From positions 1 through 15,395 of the forward strand of contig JAFVSB010000009.1 in NCBI GenBank assembly GCA_017503945.1: DNA of 15,395 nucleotides. Reading direction: 5' to 3'. The notes below the pieces were generated by a model that did not search any database, had not been told where the DNA came from, and was given only the letters and a program-made list of their open reading frames with translations. Shown piece after piece: positions 7,745-15,367 of this stretch. Both the position numbers and the translations under genes were made by a program. The stretch's first letter is position 1. Each line of letters begins with the position of its first letter. Origin of the DNA: Clostridia bacterium (GTDB taxonomy: Bacteria > Bacillota > Clostridia > UMGS1810).

Positions 7745-8944
7745 TCAATAAACACCATAAAAAGCACCGGGTTGTTGTAAACGCTCGGGTTTATCATCGT
7801 GTTCAAACCTCACAAGGTTTATCATAAGAAAAATTGCAAACATTGGTTTGTATGTGTAGAGTGACATGGACATTGCCATAACCTCATATCCTATGAGTGT
7901 AGCAAAATAGAGTTTATCTTTCGACTTCCAGGATTTGATTATAAAATACGAGTGAATCAAAATAAGACCTACAAAGCCAAAGATTCCAAGTTCTATGAGT
8001 GTTTCAAGCCAAAGATTGTGTGCCACCTTATGATAAGTGGAAGCAAGGCGCACATTGGCAGCACCAAACCCAAACCACTTTTGCCAAAAGTCAAAATCGT
8101 GATATCTTTTCCACAAATCACGCCAGATGTCAAATCTACCTGCCGCACCGTCATTGAGAGTGTAAGACAGATTGTAGCGTTGCATGATTTCATCAGGCAT
8201 AAAAAGCATAACAGCAATTAAAATGATAAAAGAGATCATTAACAGAACGGTTACTCTTGCCGACATATTATTACTTTTTGTGGTCATCAAATACGCAAAA
8301 ATGGCAACTAACAAAGCAAGCAAGCCGCCTCTTGAGCCGGTTTGAAAAATCAAATACAACATTAACAGAATAGCCAAAACAGAAACAAAAATATTTTTCT
8401 TGACCATAAGCTTATTAATAAAATACAGTATGGGGAAAATCAAAAAACCACACATATAGTTGGGATCCTGAATATAGTTTTCTGTAGCAAGAAACATTCT
8501 TCCATTTTCAGAAGTTACTGAGCTGAACAGTGCAAAAAACATTATCCACACTACACTGAAGATGAGGGATTTTTCTAAAAATAATACCTCTTTTTGAGTC
8601 TTAGGAACCGATGTACAAATTATGATCATAAGATAGTTTAAGATGAGAGTGGAAGCTCTACCTTCTGCCCACAGTGGAATAGGAGCACGAAGAACCGAAG
8701 CGTAGTTCAGTACATAATATAAAACAAAAATAATCAATAAGTACATATTGATTTTCATGTTTCTGATAACATTACAAAGCAGTGTAAATCCTACAGGCAA
8801 CAACGCAATTAGCTTGGTGATTGAACCAAACTCACTACCAATAAAGTCAAATGGCAAAACAAAAAAATAGATTCCAAGTAATATGGTATCTAAACTAATC
8901 TCATAGAAAGGATTTTTTAAAGATATGCTGTTATATTGTTTCAT
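7745..8944 (-). CDS. wzy: Wzy-type O-antigen/capsule polymerase (O-antigen ligase-like family)
   Basis: A 399-residue integral membrane protein with roughly ten or more hydrophobic segments and one larger extracytoplasmic loop. Its motifs fit the O-antigen ligase/polymerase family (PF04932): QTGSRGGLLALLVA (201-214) at a helix start, AAGRFDIW (267-274) and WFGFGAAN (290-297) in the loop, then AHNLWLETLIELGIFG (308-323), where the histidine and glutamate are characteristic. It would join lipid-linked repeat units on the outer face of the membrane. Because Wzx, a priming transferase and several glycosyltransferases are in the same operon, polymerase is more likely than ligase. The ATG at 8944 follows AGAGGT at good spacing. 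Sequence does not predict the linkage it forms. Confidence 0.9.
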   Translation of the reverse strand: MKQYNSISLKNPFYEISLDTILLGIYFFVLPFDFIGSEFGSITKLIALLPVGFTLLCNVIRNMKINMYLLIIFVLYYVLNYASVLRAPIPLWAEGRASTLILNYLMIIICTSVPKTQKEVLFLEKSLIFSVVWIMFFALFSSVTSENGRMFLATENYIQDPNYMCGFLIFPILYFINKLMVKKNIFVSVLAILLMLYLIFQTGSRGGLLALLVAIFAYLMTTKSNNMSARVTVLLMISFIILIAVMLFMPDEIMQRYNLSYTLNDGAAGRFDIWRDLWKRYHDFDFWQKWFGFGAANVRLASTYHKVAHNLWLETLIELGIFGFVGLILIHSYFIIKSWKSKDKLYFATLIGYEVMAMSMSLYTYKPMFAIFLMINLVRFEHDDKPERLQQPGAFYGVY

Positions 8945-8966
8945 ATTAAACCTCTTTGGTAATTAA

Positions 8967-10028
8967 TTAGTATAGTTTCATATAGTCTTCAGCCATTTTT
9001 TTTGAAGAGAAATCATATGCCCTTTTGAGTGCATTTTGTCCAAAAGCTTCCCTGAGTTTTTGTGATTCTATAAGCCTCATGAGGCAGTGTGCTACAACAT
9101 CAGTATTATTATCGCACACAAATGCATCACGTCCATCGGTGAGCATATCAGGCACGCCGCCAACACCAGTCGCCACAATAGGCATGCCAGATGCCATTGC
9201 TTCGATTAGAGTCATAGGCACGCCTTCATAGTTTGAAGGCAAGCAAAAGATATCATTTTGGCTGAGTTTATCTGCTACACGGTCTGTAAGGCCATGAAAA
9301 ACAACACTTCCTTCAAGATTCTTTTGGGTAACAATATCTTTGATTAAACCTTGCAAATGCCCTTCACCATACAAGTTGAGCACGGTATTGGGGTATGCAC
9401 TGACAACCTTTTCAAACGCTTCGATTAAACCCGCATGGTTTTTTTGCTCGCTGAAGCGACCAATGTGCATAATATTAATTTTATCACCAACACAATAATT
9501 ATCTCTGATGATATATTTGTGCAGTGGCATTCCATTGAATACCACAGGAATATTGCTCGATTGAATACCATAAACCTTTTCGATGCTTTCCTGAACCAAT
9601 CCACTAAGAGCAACAGGCGTGACATAGGCATGCTTGAAATAAAATTTATTTATTCTCTGATTGAAAGCAGATGTTTCCTTTTGGGCAACATTATGAACAG
9701 TATGAACAATCTTTTTGATTTTTGCCAATACTGCAGCAGGAAAAGCATATTGTGCAGCTCCGATATGAGTGTGCACAGCATCGGGTTTTTCTGCTTTGAG
9801 CAATTTATACAATTTGATTAACAGACCTAAATCAAGACCCTTTTTCTTACCAAGATATATTATCCTAATACCGTTTTCCTCTAACCGCTTAGTTATATCA
9901 GACTGATAATGATAAAAGCTCACAGCAGTGACATCACAGCTAAGCTCTTTCAATTCATATATTAAATTTTCTGCCATTATCTCAGCACCGCCGACAGTGA
10001 ACTGAGGAATTATCTGAAAAACTTTCAA
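8967..10028 (-). CDS. Family 4 glycosyltransferase
   Basis: A 353-residue retaining GT-B enzyme. The N-terminal domain begins KVFQIIPQFTVGGAEIMAEN (2-21), a classic GT4 opening, with HTH at 86-88 and VHNVAQKE (111-118). The nucleotide-sugar domain shows HIGRFSEQKNH (188-198), LYGEG (219-223) and the complete E-x7-E motif, E268 to E276, in YEGVPMTLIEAMASG. I favour the TTG start at 10028: GGAG lies eight bases upstream and the resulting N terminus is the usual one. The alternative is ATG 10046, which shares a base with the stop codon of the preceding gene (TGATG) and could be reached by translational coupling, adding six residues. A still earlier GTG at 10052 is unlikely. It probably adds an internal residue of the repeat unit; donor unknown. 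Confidence 0.92.
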   Translation of the reverse strand: MKVFQIIPQFTVGGAEIMAENLIYELKELSCDVTAVSFYHYQSDITKRLEENGIRIIYLGKKKGLDLGLLIKLYKLLKAEKPDAVHTHIGAAQYAFPAAVLAKIKKIVHTVHNVAQKETSAFNQRINKFYFKHAYVTPVALSGLVQESIEKVYGIQSSNIPVVFNGMPLHKYIIRDNYCVGDKINIMHIGRFSEQKNHAGLIEAFEKVVSAYPNTVLNLYGEGHLQGLIKDIVTQKNLEGSVVFHGLTDRVADKLSQNDIFCLPSNYEGVPMTLIEAMASGMPIVATGVGGVPDMLTDGRDAFVCDNNTDVVAHCLMRLIESQKLREAFGQNALKRAYDFSSKKMAEDYMKLY

Positions 10029-10036
10029 TGAACACA

Positions 10037-10040
10037 CTCC
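10037..10040 (-). promoter_or_regulatory. Ribosome binding site (GGAG) supporting a TTG start
   Basis: GGAG lies eight bases before the TTG at 10028. The competing ATG at 10046 has no recognisable site upstream and would depend on coupling to the previous gene's stop. Confidence 0.5.
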
Positions 10041-10045
10041 AAACA

Positions 10046-11089
10046 TCAGCACATTTTATCGAGAATTGTTTTTACAACAACAGATGGTAAGTATCTACTT
10101 GCTGTACGAAGGCAATTATTCTTCATCGTTTTGTAATTATCAGAATCGTTAATTATATTTGTAATTGCTTCCTGAAGCTTTTTCACATCATGCGTAGCAA
10201 ATGTCATACCATCATAACCATGAGTAACAAATTCACAGTTATAGCGCCAATCGGAAGCTATAACAGGAATGCCCGATGAAAACGCATCAATCAATGTGCC
10301 CGCAAAGCCCTCGCCCTCATAGTATGTGGGAAAAAGCAAGGCATAATAATTTTTCAATACATTGACGCTGTCATTTGCATCAACGCATCCGCAATAGCGG
10401 ATATATTCGGGAAAATCAGCCTGCAATTTTGCAAAACGATTTTCATAATCAGAGTCGATTTTGCCATATATGTCAAGTGCGCAAACAACTTCACCAGCCT
10501 GCATATTGATAGCTTTTACAGCATCTATTGCATCTTCTATGCCCTTTTCTTTCATTACTCTTGAAAAGGTACAAAGCTTGAAAGGTTTGCTATGGTTATA
10601 TACCAATTCGTCCTCTGAGAGAACATCTATGTTTTTAAAATTGGGCACAATGTGCACATTTGAAAAGTGCATAGCTTCAAGCGCTATTTTCATTGTATTT
10701 GTTTCCACATATATGCAATCGAATTTTTGCAGGAGCTTTTTTATGAGCTTGTGCTCTTTTACAAATTCGGGCAACCATCCGCCAATAACCGAATAGTGAA
10801 GATTTCTTTTAAAAAACAGATTACCAAAAGACAAAAGCGGAACCAAAACCTTAAGGCCATTGTTGGCAGGAAGCATAATGATGTTTTTGCATTTGGCAAG
10901 CATTTTGAAAGTGCCACAAACTATCTTCACTATGTTTTTAAGCCCGCCATAAGTGTCGAGTGTGCATACCTCGGCTTTGCCAAGTTCGTTTTGCAAAGCC
11001 TGAGTTAGAGTGCGAATCTTTATAGTCTGACCGTCAAAAAAATCCCTGCCATGAGCAAAGTGACCAATTATTCCAACTTTTTTAAGCAT
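10046..11089 (-). CDS. GT4-like glycosyltransferase with E-x7-D donor motif
   Basis: A 347-residue GT-B glycosyltransferase. The N terminus KVGIIGHFAHGRDFFDGQTI (4-23) has the usual glycine-rich acceptor-side loop. VGIIGH is followed by a predicted alternating fold, IGGWLP (102-107), PNFKNID (149-155) and FSRVMKEKGIEDAI (175-188), the start of the nucleotide-binding domain. The donor motif reads EGEGFAGTLIDAFSSGIPVI (258-277): the first glutamate E260 is present but the second is aspartate, D268. I recall this substitution in a GT4 subgroup, so I take the enzyme to be active. The ATG at 11089 follows AGGAG by eight bases. Its stop codon TGA overlaps a downstream ATG by one base (TGATG), so it may be translationally coupled to the next glycosyltransferase. 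Substrate unknown. Confidence 0.87.
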   Translation of the reverse strand: MLKKVGIIGHFAHGRDFFDGQTIKIRTLTQALQNELGKAEVCTLDTYGGLKNIVKIVCGTFKMLAKCKNIIMLPANNGLKVLVPLLSFGNLFFKRNLHYSVIGGWLPEFVKEHKLIKKLLQKFDCIYVETNTMKIALEAMHFSNVHIVPNFKNIDVLSEDELVYNHSKPFKLCTFSRVMKEKGIEDAIDAVKAINMQAGEVVCALDIYGKIDSDYENRFAKLQADFPEYIRYCGCVDANDSVNVLKNYYALLFPTYYEGEGFAGTLIDAFSSGIPVIASDWRYNCEFVTHGYDGMTFATHDVKKLQEAITNIINDSDNYKTMKNNCLRTASRYLPSVVVKTILDKMC

Positions 11090-11106
11090 TAATAGTTCTC
11101 CTGTTA

Positions 11107-12426
11107 TCAGAGTCTCCAGTAAGCATAGCCTTTTTGTTCAAGTTCTTCCTTGTCAAAAATGCCTTTTACATCTATGAGCACTTTTTCACAGTTGGGGCAA
11201 GATTTGAAGAGCTTGTCTGCACCAGCTATGCCAAGTTTTTTGAATTCATCGTGAGCCACTGCAAAGATTACACAATCTGCATCTGATATTTCAGACATGG
11301 GAGTAAGCTCTACCCCATATTCCTTCATTGCATCGGCAGGGTCTGACCATGGGTCAACAACTATGGGACTAATTTCATACTCTTTGAGTCTGTTGATGAT
11401 ATCTTCCACCTTGGAATTGCGAGTGTCGGGGCAGTTTTCTTTGAAGGTGATGCCAAGAATGACAATTTTGGAGTTCTTTGGTGCTTTGCCTGCCACAACG
11501 AGCTTTTTGATGGTGGCATCGGCAACAAAAGCACCCATGCCGTCATTGACTTTTCTACCGGAGGCAATAATCTGGCTGTGATATCCAAGCTTTTCAGCTT
11601 CATATATGAAATAGTATGGGTCAACACCTATGCAGTGACCGCCCACAAGACCGGGGCGGAAACCAAGCGCATTCCACTTGGTGTTCATGGCATCTACCAC
11701 TTCATTTGTATCGATGTCCATTTTGTCAAAAGCCATGGCAAGCTCATTCATAAAAGCAATGTTTATGTCACGCTGAGAGTTTTCTACAACCTTGGCAGCT
11801 TCGGCAACCTTGATGGAAGATGCTCTGTGAACGCCAACCTCAATTACGAGCTCATAAACCTTAGCTATAATATCAAGGCTTTCTTTGTCACAACCTGACA
11901 CAATCTTTTTGATGTTTTCGAGGCGGTGAACCTTGTCACCGGGATTGATACGCTCGGGAGAATAGCCAATCTTGAAATCCTCGCCACATTTGAGACCTGA
12001 GAGCTTTTCTAAGATGGGAATACACACATCCTCGGTAACACCCGGGTACACCGTGCTCTCATACACAACATATGAGCCTTTGGTGAGATTGCGACCAACG
12101 ATTTCACTTGCACCGATTACAGGAGCAAGGTCGGGGGTTTTGTCGGCATTTACAGGAGTGGGCACAGCCACAATGTGAAACTTAGCCTCTTTGAGCTTTG
12201 ATTCGTCACTTGTAAAATCAACTGAAGATGCTTTTATTGCATCATCACCCACTTCTTTGGTCGGGTCTATGCCCTGCTTGTATAATTCAATTTTTTGCTT
12301 GTTCAGGTCAAAGCCTATAACATCAACCTTTTTTGCAAAAGCTACTGCTATTGGCATGCCTACATAACCGAGACCTACAAGTGATATTTTTTCTTCGCGA
12401 TTAACTATTTTTTCATATAAATTCAT
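11107..12426 (-). CDS. UDP-N-acetylhexosamine 6-dehydrogenase (TviB/WbpA/WbpO family)
   Basis: A 439-residue nucleotide-sugar dehydrogenase that oxidises C6 of a UDP-HexNAc in two NAD+-dependent steps, giving a UDP-HexNAc uronic acid. The N-terminal NAD domain has GLGYVG (18-23). VPTP (88-91), YESTVYPG (122-129) and GYSPERINPGDK (154-165) follow. The catalytic cysteine is C265 in GGHCIGVDPYY (262-272), and K206 in SIKVAEAAK is the conserved lysine. The run YSPERINPGD plus VGGHCIGVDPYY is typical of TviB/WbpA/WbpO (UDP-GlcNAc or UDP-GalNAc) rather than of UDP-glucose dehydrogenase; the exact epimer is not certain. The ATG overlaps the upstream glycosyltransferase stop by four bases (ATGA), with AGGAG inside that gene's end, so coupling is likely. 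The product would provide a HexNAcA residue, making the polymer acidic. Confidence 0.93.
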   Translation of the reverse strand: MNLYEKIVNREEKISLVGLGYVGMPIAVAFAKKVDVIGFDLNKQKIELYKQGIDPTKEVGDDAIKASSVDFTSDESKLKEAKFHIVAVPTPVNADKTPDLAPVIGASEIVGRNLTKGSYVVYESTVYPGVTEDVCIPILEKLSGLKCGEDFKIGYSPERINPGDKVHRLENIKKIVSGCDKESLDIIAKVYELVIEVGVHRASSIKVAEAAKVVENSQRDINIAFMNELAMAFDKMDIDTNEVVDAMNTKWNALGFRPGLVGGHCIGVDPYYFIYEAEKLGYHSQIIASGRKVNDGMGAFVADATIKKLVVAGKAPKNSKIVILGITFKENCPDTRNSKVEDIINRLKEYEISPIVVDPWSDPADAMKEYGVELTPMSEISDADCVIFAVAHDEFKKLGIAGADKLFKSCPNCEKVLIDVKGIFDKEELEQKGYAYWRL

Positions 12427-13430
12427 TGTTTTTCTCCTCTAAACTTAGGAATAGAAAAAATGCCTATTATTGAACCCATACCATAACACACATGCAAAAA
12501 AGGATACATGATAAGCAGTATAGGCAAAAACTTCAAGCCTTTGTTTGCGGCAACCTTGGCAGAGAAGATGAAATCGAGCAGGAAATATAGCCCAAGCTCC
12601 GCATACAGAGCCCACCTGAACAGTGGGAAAGACACAAATGACAACGGTATTAATACAATCAATGACAAAACAAAAAGGAATGGAATAAAGTGTCTTAACC
12701 GCATCGCTCCGGGACACAAATAACTCGTTATGATATTCCACTTGCCGTTTCCGTAGTTTTGCTTGGCTATGCCTGCAAAAGTGTTGCGGCATTTGTATGT
12801 GAGCTCAATGGTATTATCAAGATAAATCTTGCCGCCATTTTTTATGATGCGGGCATTTAATTCAGAATCCTGATTGCGGACAAGCCGTTCATCATACAAA
12901 CCATATTTTTCAAAAGTTTCGCGCTTAAAAGTGCCAAAAGGTACGGTGTCTACATATCCGCTTGGTGCACCTGTGCGAAATCCTGAATCACCTACACCAA
13001 ACTTGGTGGTAAGCAAATGAGCAAACGCTTCGCCCACATATCCGTCACCTTGTGACCAGGCGATACCGCCCACATTATCGGCATCGGTTTTGATTATGCA
13101 TTTGATGCAATCCTCAATATATGTGGGTGGATATTCACTGTGGGCATCGAGCCTGACAATGTAATCACCACTTGCATGGTTTATGCCGATGTTCATGGCT
13201 ACAGGGGTGATTCTTTGGGGATTGGCAAGCACAACAACCTCTCTGCTGTTCTCTTTAGCTAAAGCGTATATGCGCTCAACAGTATCATCGTTTGATTGTC
13301 CGTCAACAAAAATTATTTGCATTTTTTCCTGACTGTAGGTTTGTGCAAAAAGCGACAACACGCATTTGTCTATATATCTCGATTCATTCCTTACCGGTAT
13401 TACAACTGATATATCAGGATATTGGTTCAA
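12423..13430 (-). CDS. ExoA-like family 2 glycosyltransferase with C-terminal membrane helices
   Basis: About 335 residues counted from TTG 13430. The GT2 domain reads ISVVIPVRNESRYIDKCV (7-24), FVDGQSNDDT (41-50), RITPVAMNIGI (73-83) and the metal-binding DAHSEYP (95-101), the ExoA-type form of the DXD motif. RNQDSELNARI (185-195) and the KQNYGNGKW turn (223-231) are also ExoA-like. Three to four hydrophobic segments follow (about 247-267, 271-290, 301-325), so it is anchored in the cytoplasmic membrane. ExoA adds an early residue in succinoglycan assembly, and a similar early step is possible here since it follows the priming transferase. The start is uncertain: no in-frame ATG exists. TTG 13430 has a weak GAGATG site and gives a normal N terminus. 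TTG 13484 would overlap the upstream gene by 22 bases without a visible site. Confidence 0.87.
   Translation of the reverse strand: MNQYPDISVVIPVRNESRYIDKCVLSLFAQTYSQEKMQIIFVDGQSNDDTVERIYALAKENSREVVVLANPQRITPVAMNIGINHASGDYIVRLDAHSEYPPTYIEDCIKCIIKTDADNVGGIAWSQGDGYVGEAFAHLLTTKFGVGDSGFRTGAPSGYVDTVPFGTFKRETFEKYGLYDERLVRNQDSELNARIIKNGGKIYLDNTIELTYKCRNTFAGIAKQNYGNGKWNIITSYLCPGAMRLRHFIPFLFVLSLIVLIPLSFVSFPLFRWALYAELGLYFLLDFIFSAKVAANKGLKFLPILLIMYPFLHVCYGMGSIIGIFSIPKFRGEKQ
12434..12438 (-). promoter_or_regulatory. Ribosome binding site (AGGAG) inside the preceding gene
   Basis: AGGAG seven bases before the dehydrogenase ATG at 12426 lies within the last codons of the ExoA-like glycosyltransferase. With the ATGA overlap this points to coupled translation. 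Confidence 0.7.
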
Positions 13431-13462
13431 TGCTACACATCTCTTTTCGTTCGATTTTGTAT

Positions 13463-14152
13463 TTAACTCTTGACAACCGCCCAAACTGTCATAGCCAAAA
13501 GCTTTATGTCATACCAAAAGCTGAATTTTTTGATATACTCAAGGTTATATTTCATTTTTTCGGGCAAGATATCTTTTACATAGGTTTCGTCTGCATCACA
13601 AGCGTTTTGCAAAAGAGTCTCCTCGTCTTTGTAGTGTATGCATGCAAGAGAGGTGACCCCTGCAGGCATGAGAAGTGTGGCAAGCATTTCACGCTCGTAG
13701 CAATCCACATATTTGCGCACTTCGGGGCGTGTGCCCACAAACGACATATCACCAAATAATATGTTGAACAGCTGCGGAAGCTCGTCAAGACGATATTTGC
13801 GCAAAAATCTACCGACCTTTGTGATGCGAGCATCATTATTGACAGTGACAAGTGTGCCGAGCTTATCGGCATTGGAGACCATTGTGCGGAATTTGTATAT
13901 TCTGAAAGCTTTGCCATATTTGGTGATGCGTTCCTGACGGTAAAAAACCGAGCCAGCTGAATCGAGCTTAATGGCTATGGCAATGATAATCATGGGAAGC
14001 GCACATATGAGAATCATGCATAGTGACACAACCAAGTCGAAACAACGCTTGACAAAAAGGCTCATTTTCTTTTGGGATAAGATATCATAATACATCTGCA
14101 GAGAATCTGTTTTGAAATCCTCGGGCAAAGTCTGAAATTCTTTGAGAAGCAT
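13463..14152 (-). CDS. Priming sugar-phosphate transferase (undecaprenyl-phosphate, PglC/WcaJ C-terminal type)
   Basis: A 229-residue monotopic phosphoglycosyl transferase that starts repeat-unit assembly by moving a sugar phosphate from a UDP-sugar to undecaprenyl phosphate. After a 30-residue amphipathic extension there is one hydrophobic segment (about 36-62) with a central proline P53, matching the re-entrant helix of PglC. Catalytic-domain motifs follow: YRQER (71-75), YKFRTMVSNAD (86-96), the Asp-Glu dyad D123-E124 in LDELPQL (122-128), and GDMSFVGTRPE (134-144). It has only the catalytic unit and lacks the four extra N-terminal helices of WbaP/WcaJ. The ATG at 14152 follows AGGAG by eight bases; that site lies in the end of the preceding aminotransferase, three bases away. 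The sugar could be a plain HexNAc-P or an amino sugar made by that neighbour. Confidence 0.94.
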   Translation of the reverse strand: MLLKEFQTLPEDFKTDSLQMYYDILSQKKMSLFVKRCFDLVVSLCMILICALPMIIIAIAIKLDSAGSVFYRQERITKYGKAFRIYKFRTMVSNADKLGTLVTVNNDARITKVGRFLRKYRLDELPQLFNILFGDMSFVGTRPEVRKYVDCYEREMLATLLMPAGVTSLACIHYKDEETLLQNACDADETYVKDILPEKMKYNLEYIKKFSFWYDIKLLAMTVWAVVKS

Positions 14153-14155
14153 AGG

Positions 14156-15355
14156 TTATACTCCTATCAATTCTTTAACATTTTCTATCACATATTCTAC
14201 ATCATCCATGCTCATTTTGGTGTTGAGAGGCAAAGTGACTTCATTGGCAAACTGATTGTATGCATTTGGATAATCTGCAATATCAAAGCCAAGATTTTTA
14301 TATGCAGTGTGCATAGGAAGCGGCTTATAGTGAACATTGCACGCTATGCCGCGCTCTGCCATTGACACGATGAATTTATTGCGAAATTCTGCATCTTTTC
14401 CTGCAAGACGGGTAAGACACAAATGTCCGCTTGAGGTGTATGTATCGGTATAATGAGAAAGAAAATCGAGTCCGCTTGCGCAAAGCTCGCTCTCGTATTT
14501 TTGAATATATGCTTTTCTGAGTGAGAGCATATCATCATATCTTTCGAGCTGAGCAAGACCTATGGCTGCCATTATGTCGGTCATGTTGCATTTGTAAGCA
14601 GGCATGACAATGTCATATTCCCACGCGCCGAGCTGAGTTTTGGCAAGGGCATCTTTTGATTGACCATGAAGTGACAAAAGCATATATTGTTTATATACCG
14701 CCTCGTTATCGATGCCCTGTATGTTTTTCCATGTGACAGCTCCGCCCTCTGCAGTAGTGAGATTTTTGACTGCATGAAAAGAAAACGAAGTGAAATCAGC
14801 CACACTGCCGCTCATACATCCACGATAACTTGCGCCCATGCCATGAGCCGAATCGGCAATCACAACCACTCTGCCAAATGCCTTTTGGATATCATTTGAG
14901 GGTTTAAACATATGTTTTGCAGAATCTACAGCATCAAAAATTTTGTCATAGTCACACATGACACCTGCAATGTCCACACATATTATTGCCTTTGTTTTGG
15001 GTGTTATAGCAGATGCAAGCTTTTCATAATCCATAAAATAACTATCGGTAGAAGTATCTACCAAAACAGGAACAGCACCCACATGAGTGATGACGCTTGC
15101 ACTTGCGCTATAGGTGTAGGCAGAGGTGATAACCTCATCCCCCTCACCTATGCCCAAAAGTCTGAGAGTCATTTCCATGCATGCAGTGGCAGAATTTAGA
15201 CACACAGCCTTGTCAGTTCCACAAAAATCAGCAATTTTTTGTTCAAAAAGCTTTGTCTTGGGTCCTGTGGTAATCCATCCGCTCCTGAGTACCTCAGTGA
15301 CATATTGTATTTCTTTGTCTGAAATATCGGGAGGTGAAAAGGGAACATTTCTCAT
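14156..15355 (-). CDS. DegT/DnrJ/EryC1/StrS-family sugar aminotransferase
   Basis: A 399-residue PLP-dependent aminotransferase. Landmarks are VPFSPPDISDKEI (4-16), SGWITTGPKTKLFE (25-38), the phosphate-binding NSATACMEM (54-62), ADSAHGMGA (167-175) with the ring-binding aspartate D168, and the Schiff-base lysine K197 in SFHAVKNLTTAEGG (192-205). It belongs to the group with PglE-, PseC- and ArnB-like 4-keto-sugar aminotransferases, but the exact substrate is not fixed by these motifs. I start at the ATG at 15355, eight bases after GGAG. The ATG six codons upstream (15373) has no ribosome binding site. It is only distantly similar to the two aminotransferases at the far left end, so it probably serves a different step. 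Its tight link to the priming transferase hints that its product may be, or lead to, the first sugar. No 4,6-dehydratase adjoins it here. Confidence 0.93.
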   Translation of the reverse strand: MRNVPFSPPDISDKEIQYVTEVLRSGWITTGPKTKLFEQKIADFCGTDKAVCLNSATACMEMTLRLLGIGEGDEVITSAYTYSASASVITHVGAVPVLVDTSTDSYFMDYEKLASAITPKTKAIICVDIAGVMCDYDKIFDAVDSAKHMFKPSNDIQKAFGRVVVIADSAHGMGASYRGCMSGSVADFTSFSFHAVKNLTTAEGGAVTWKNIQGIDNEAVYKQYMLLSLHGQSKDALAKTQLGAWEYDIVMPAYKCNMTDIMAAIGLAQLERYDDMLSLRKAYIQKYESELCASGLDFLSHYTDTYTSSGHLCLTRLAGKDAEFRNKFIVSMAERGIACNVHYKPLPMHTAYKNLGFDIADYPNAYNQFANEVTLPLNTKMSMDDVEYVIENVKELIGV

Positions 15356-15363
15356 TTGTGAAT

Positions 15364-15367
15364 CTCC
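15364..15367 (-). promoter_or_regulatory. Ribosome binding site (GGAG) deciding the aminotransferase start
   Basis: GGAG lies eight bases before the ATG at 15355 and inside the frame that would open from ATG 15373. This favours the shorter protein starting MRNVPF. Confidence 0.7.

Noticed and set aside
9435..9821. Open frame of 128 codons on the + strand
   Set aside because: Antisense to a GT4 gene with complete motifs. No supporting start signal or family resemblance.
13292..13759. Open frame of 155 codons on the + strand across the junction of two genes
   Set aside because: It is antisense to the priming transferase catalytic region and the start of the ExoA-like gene. Both have clear motifs; the composition of this frame is cysteine- and histidine-rich as expected of a shadow.
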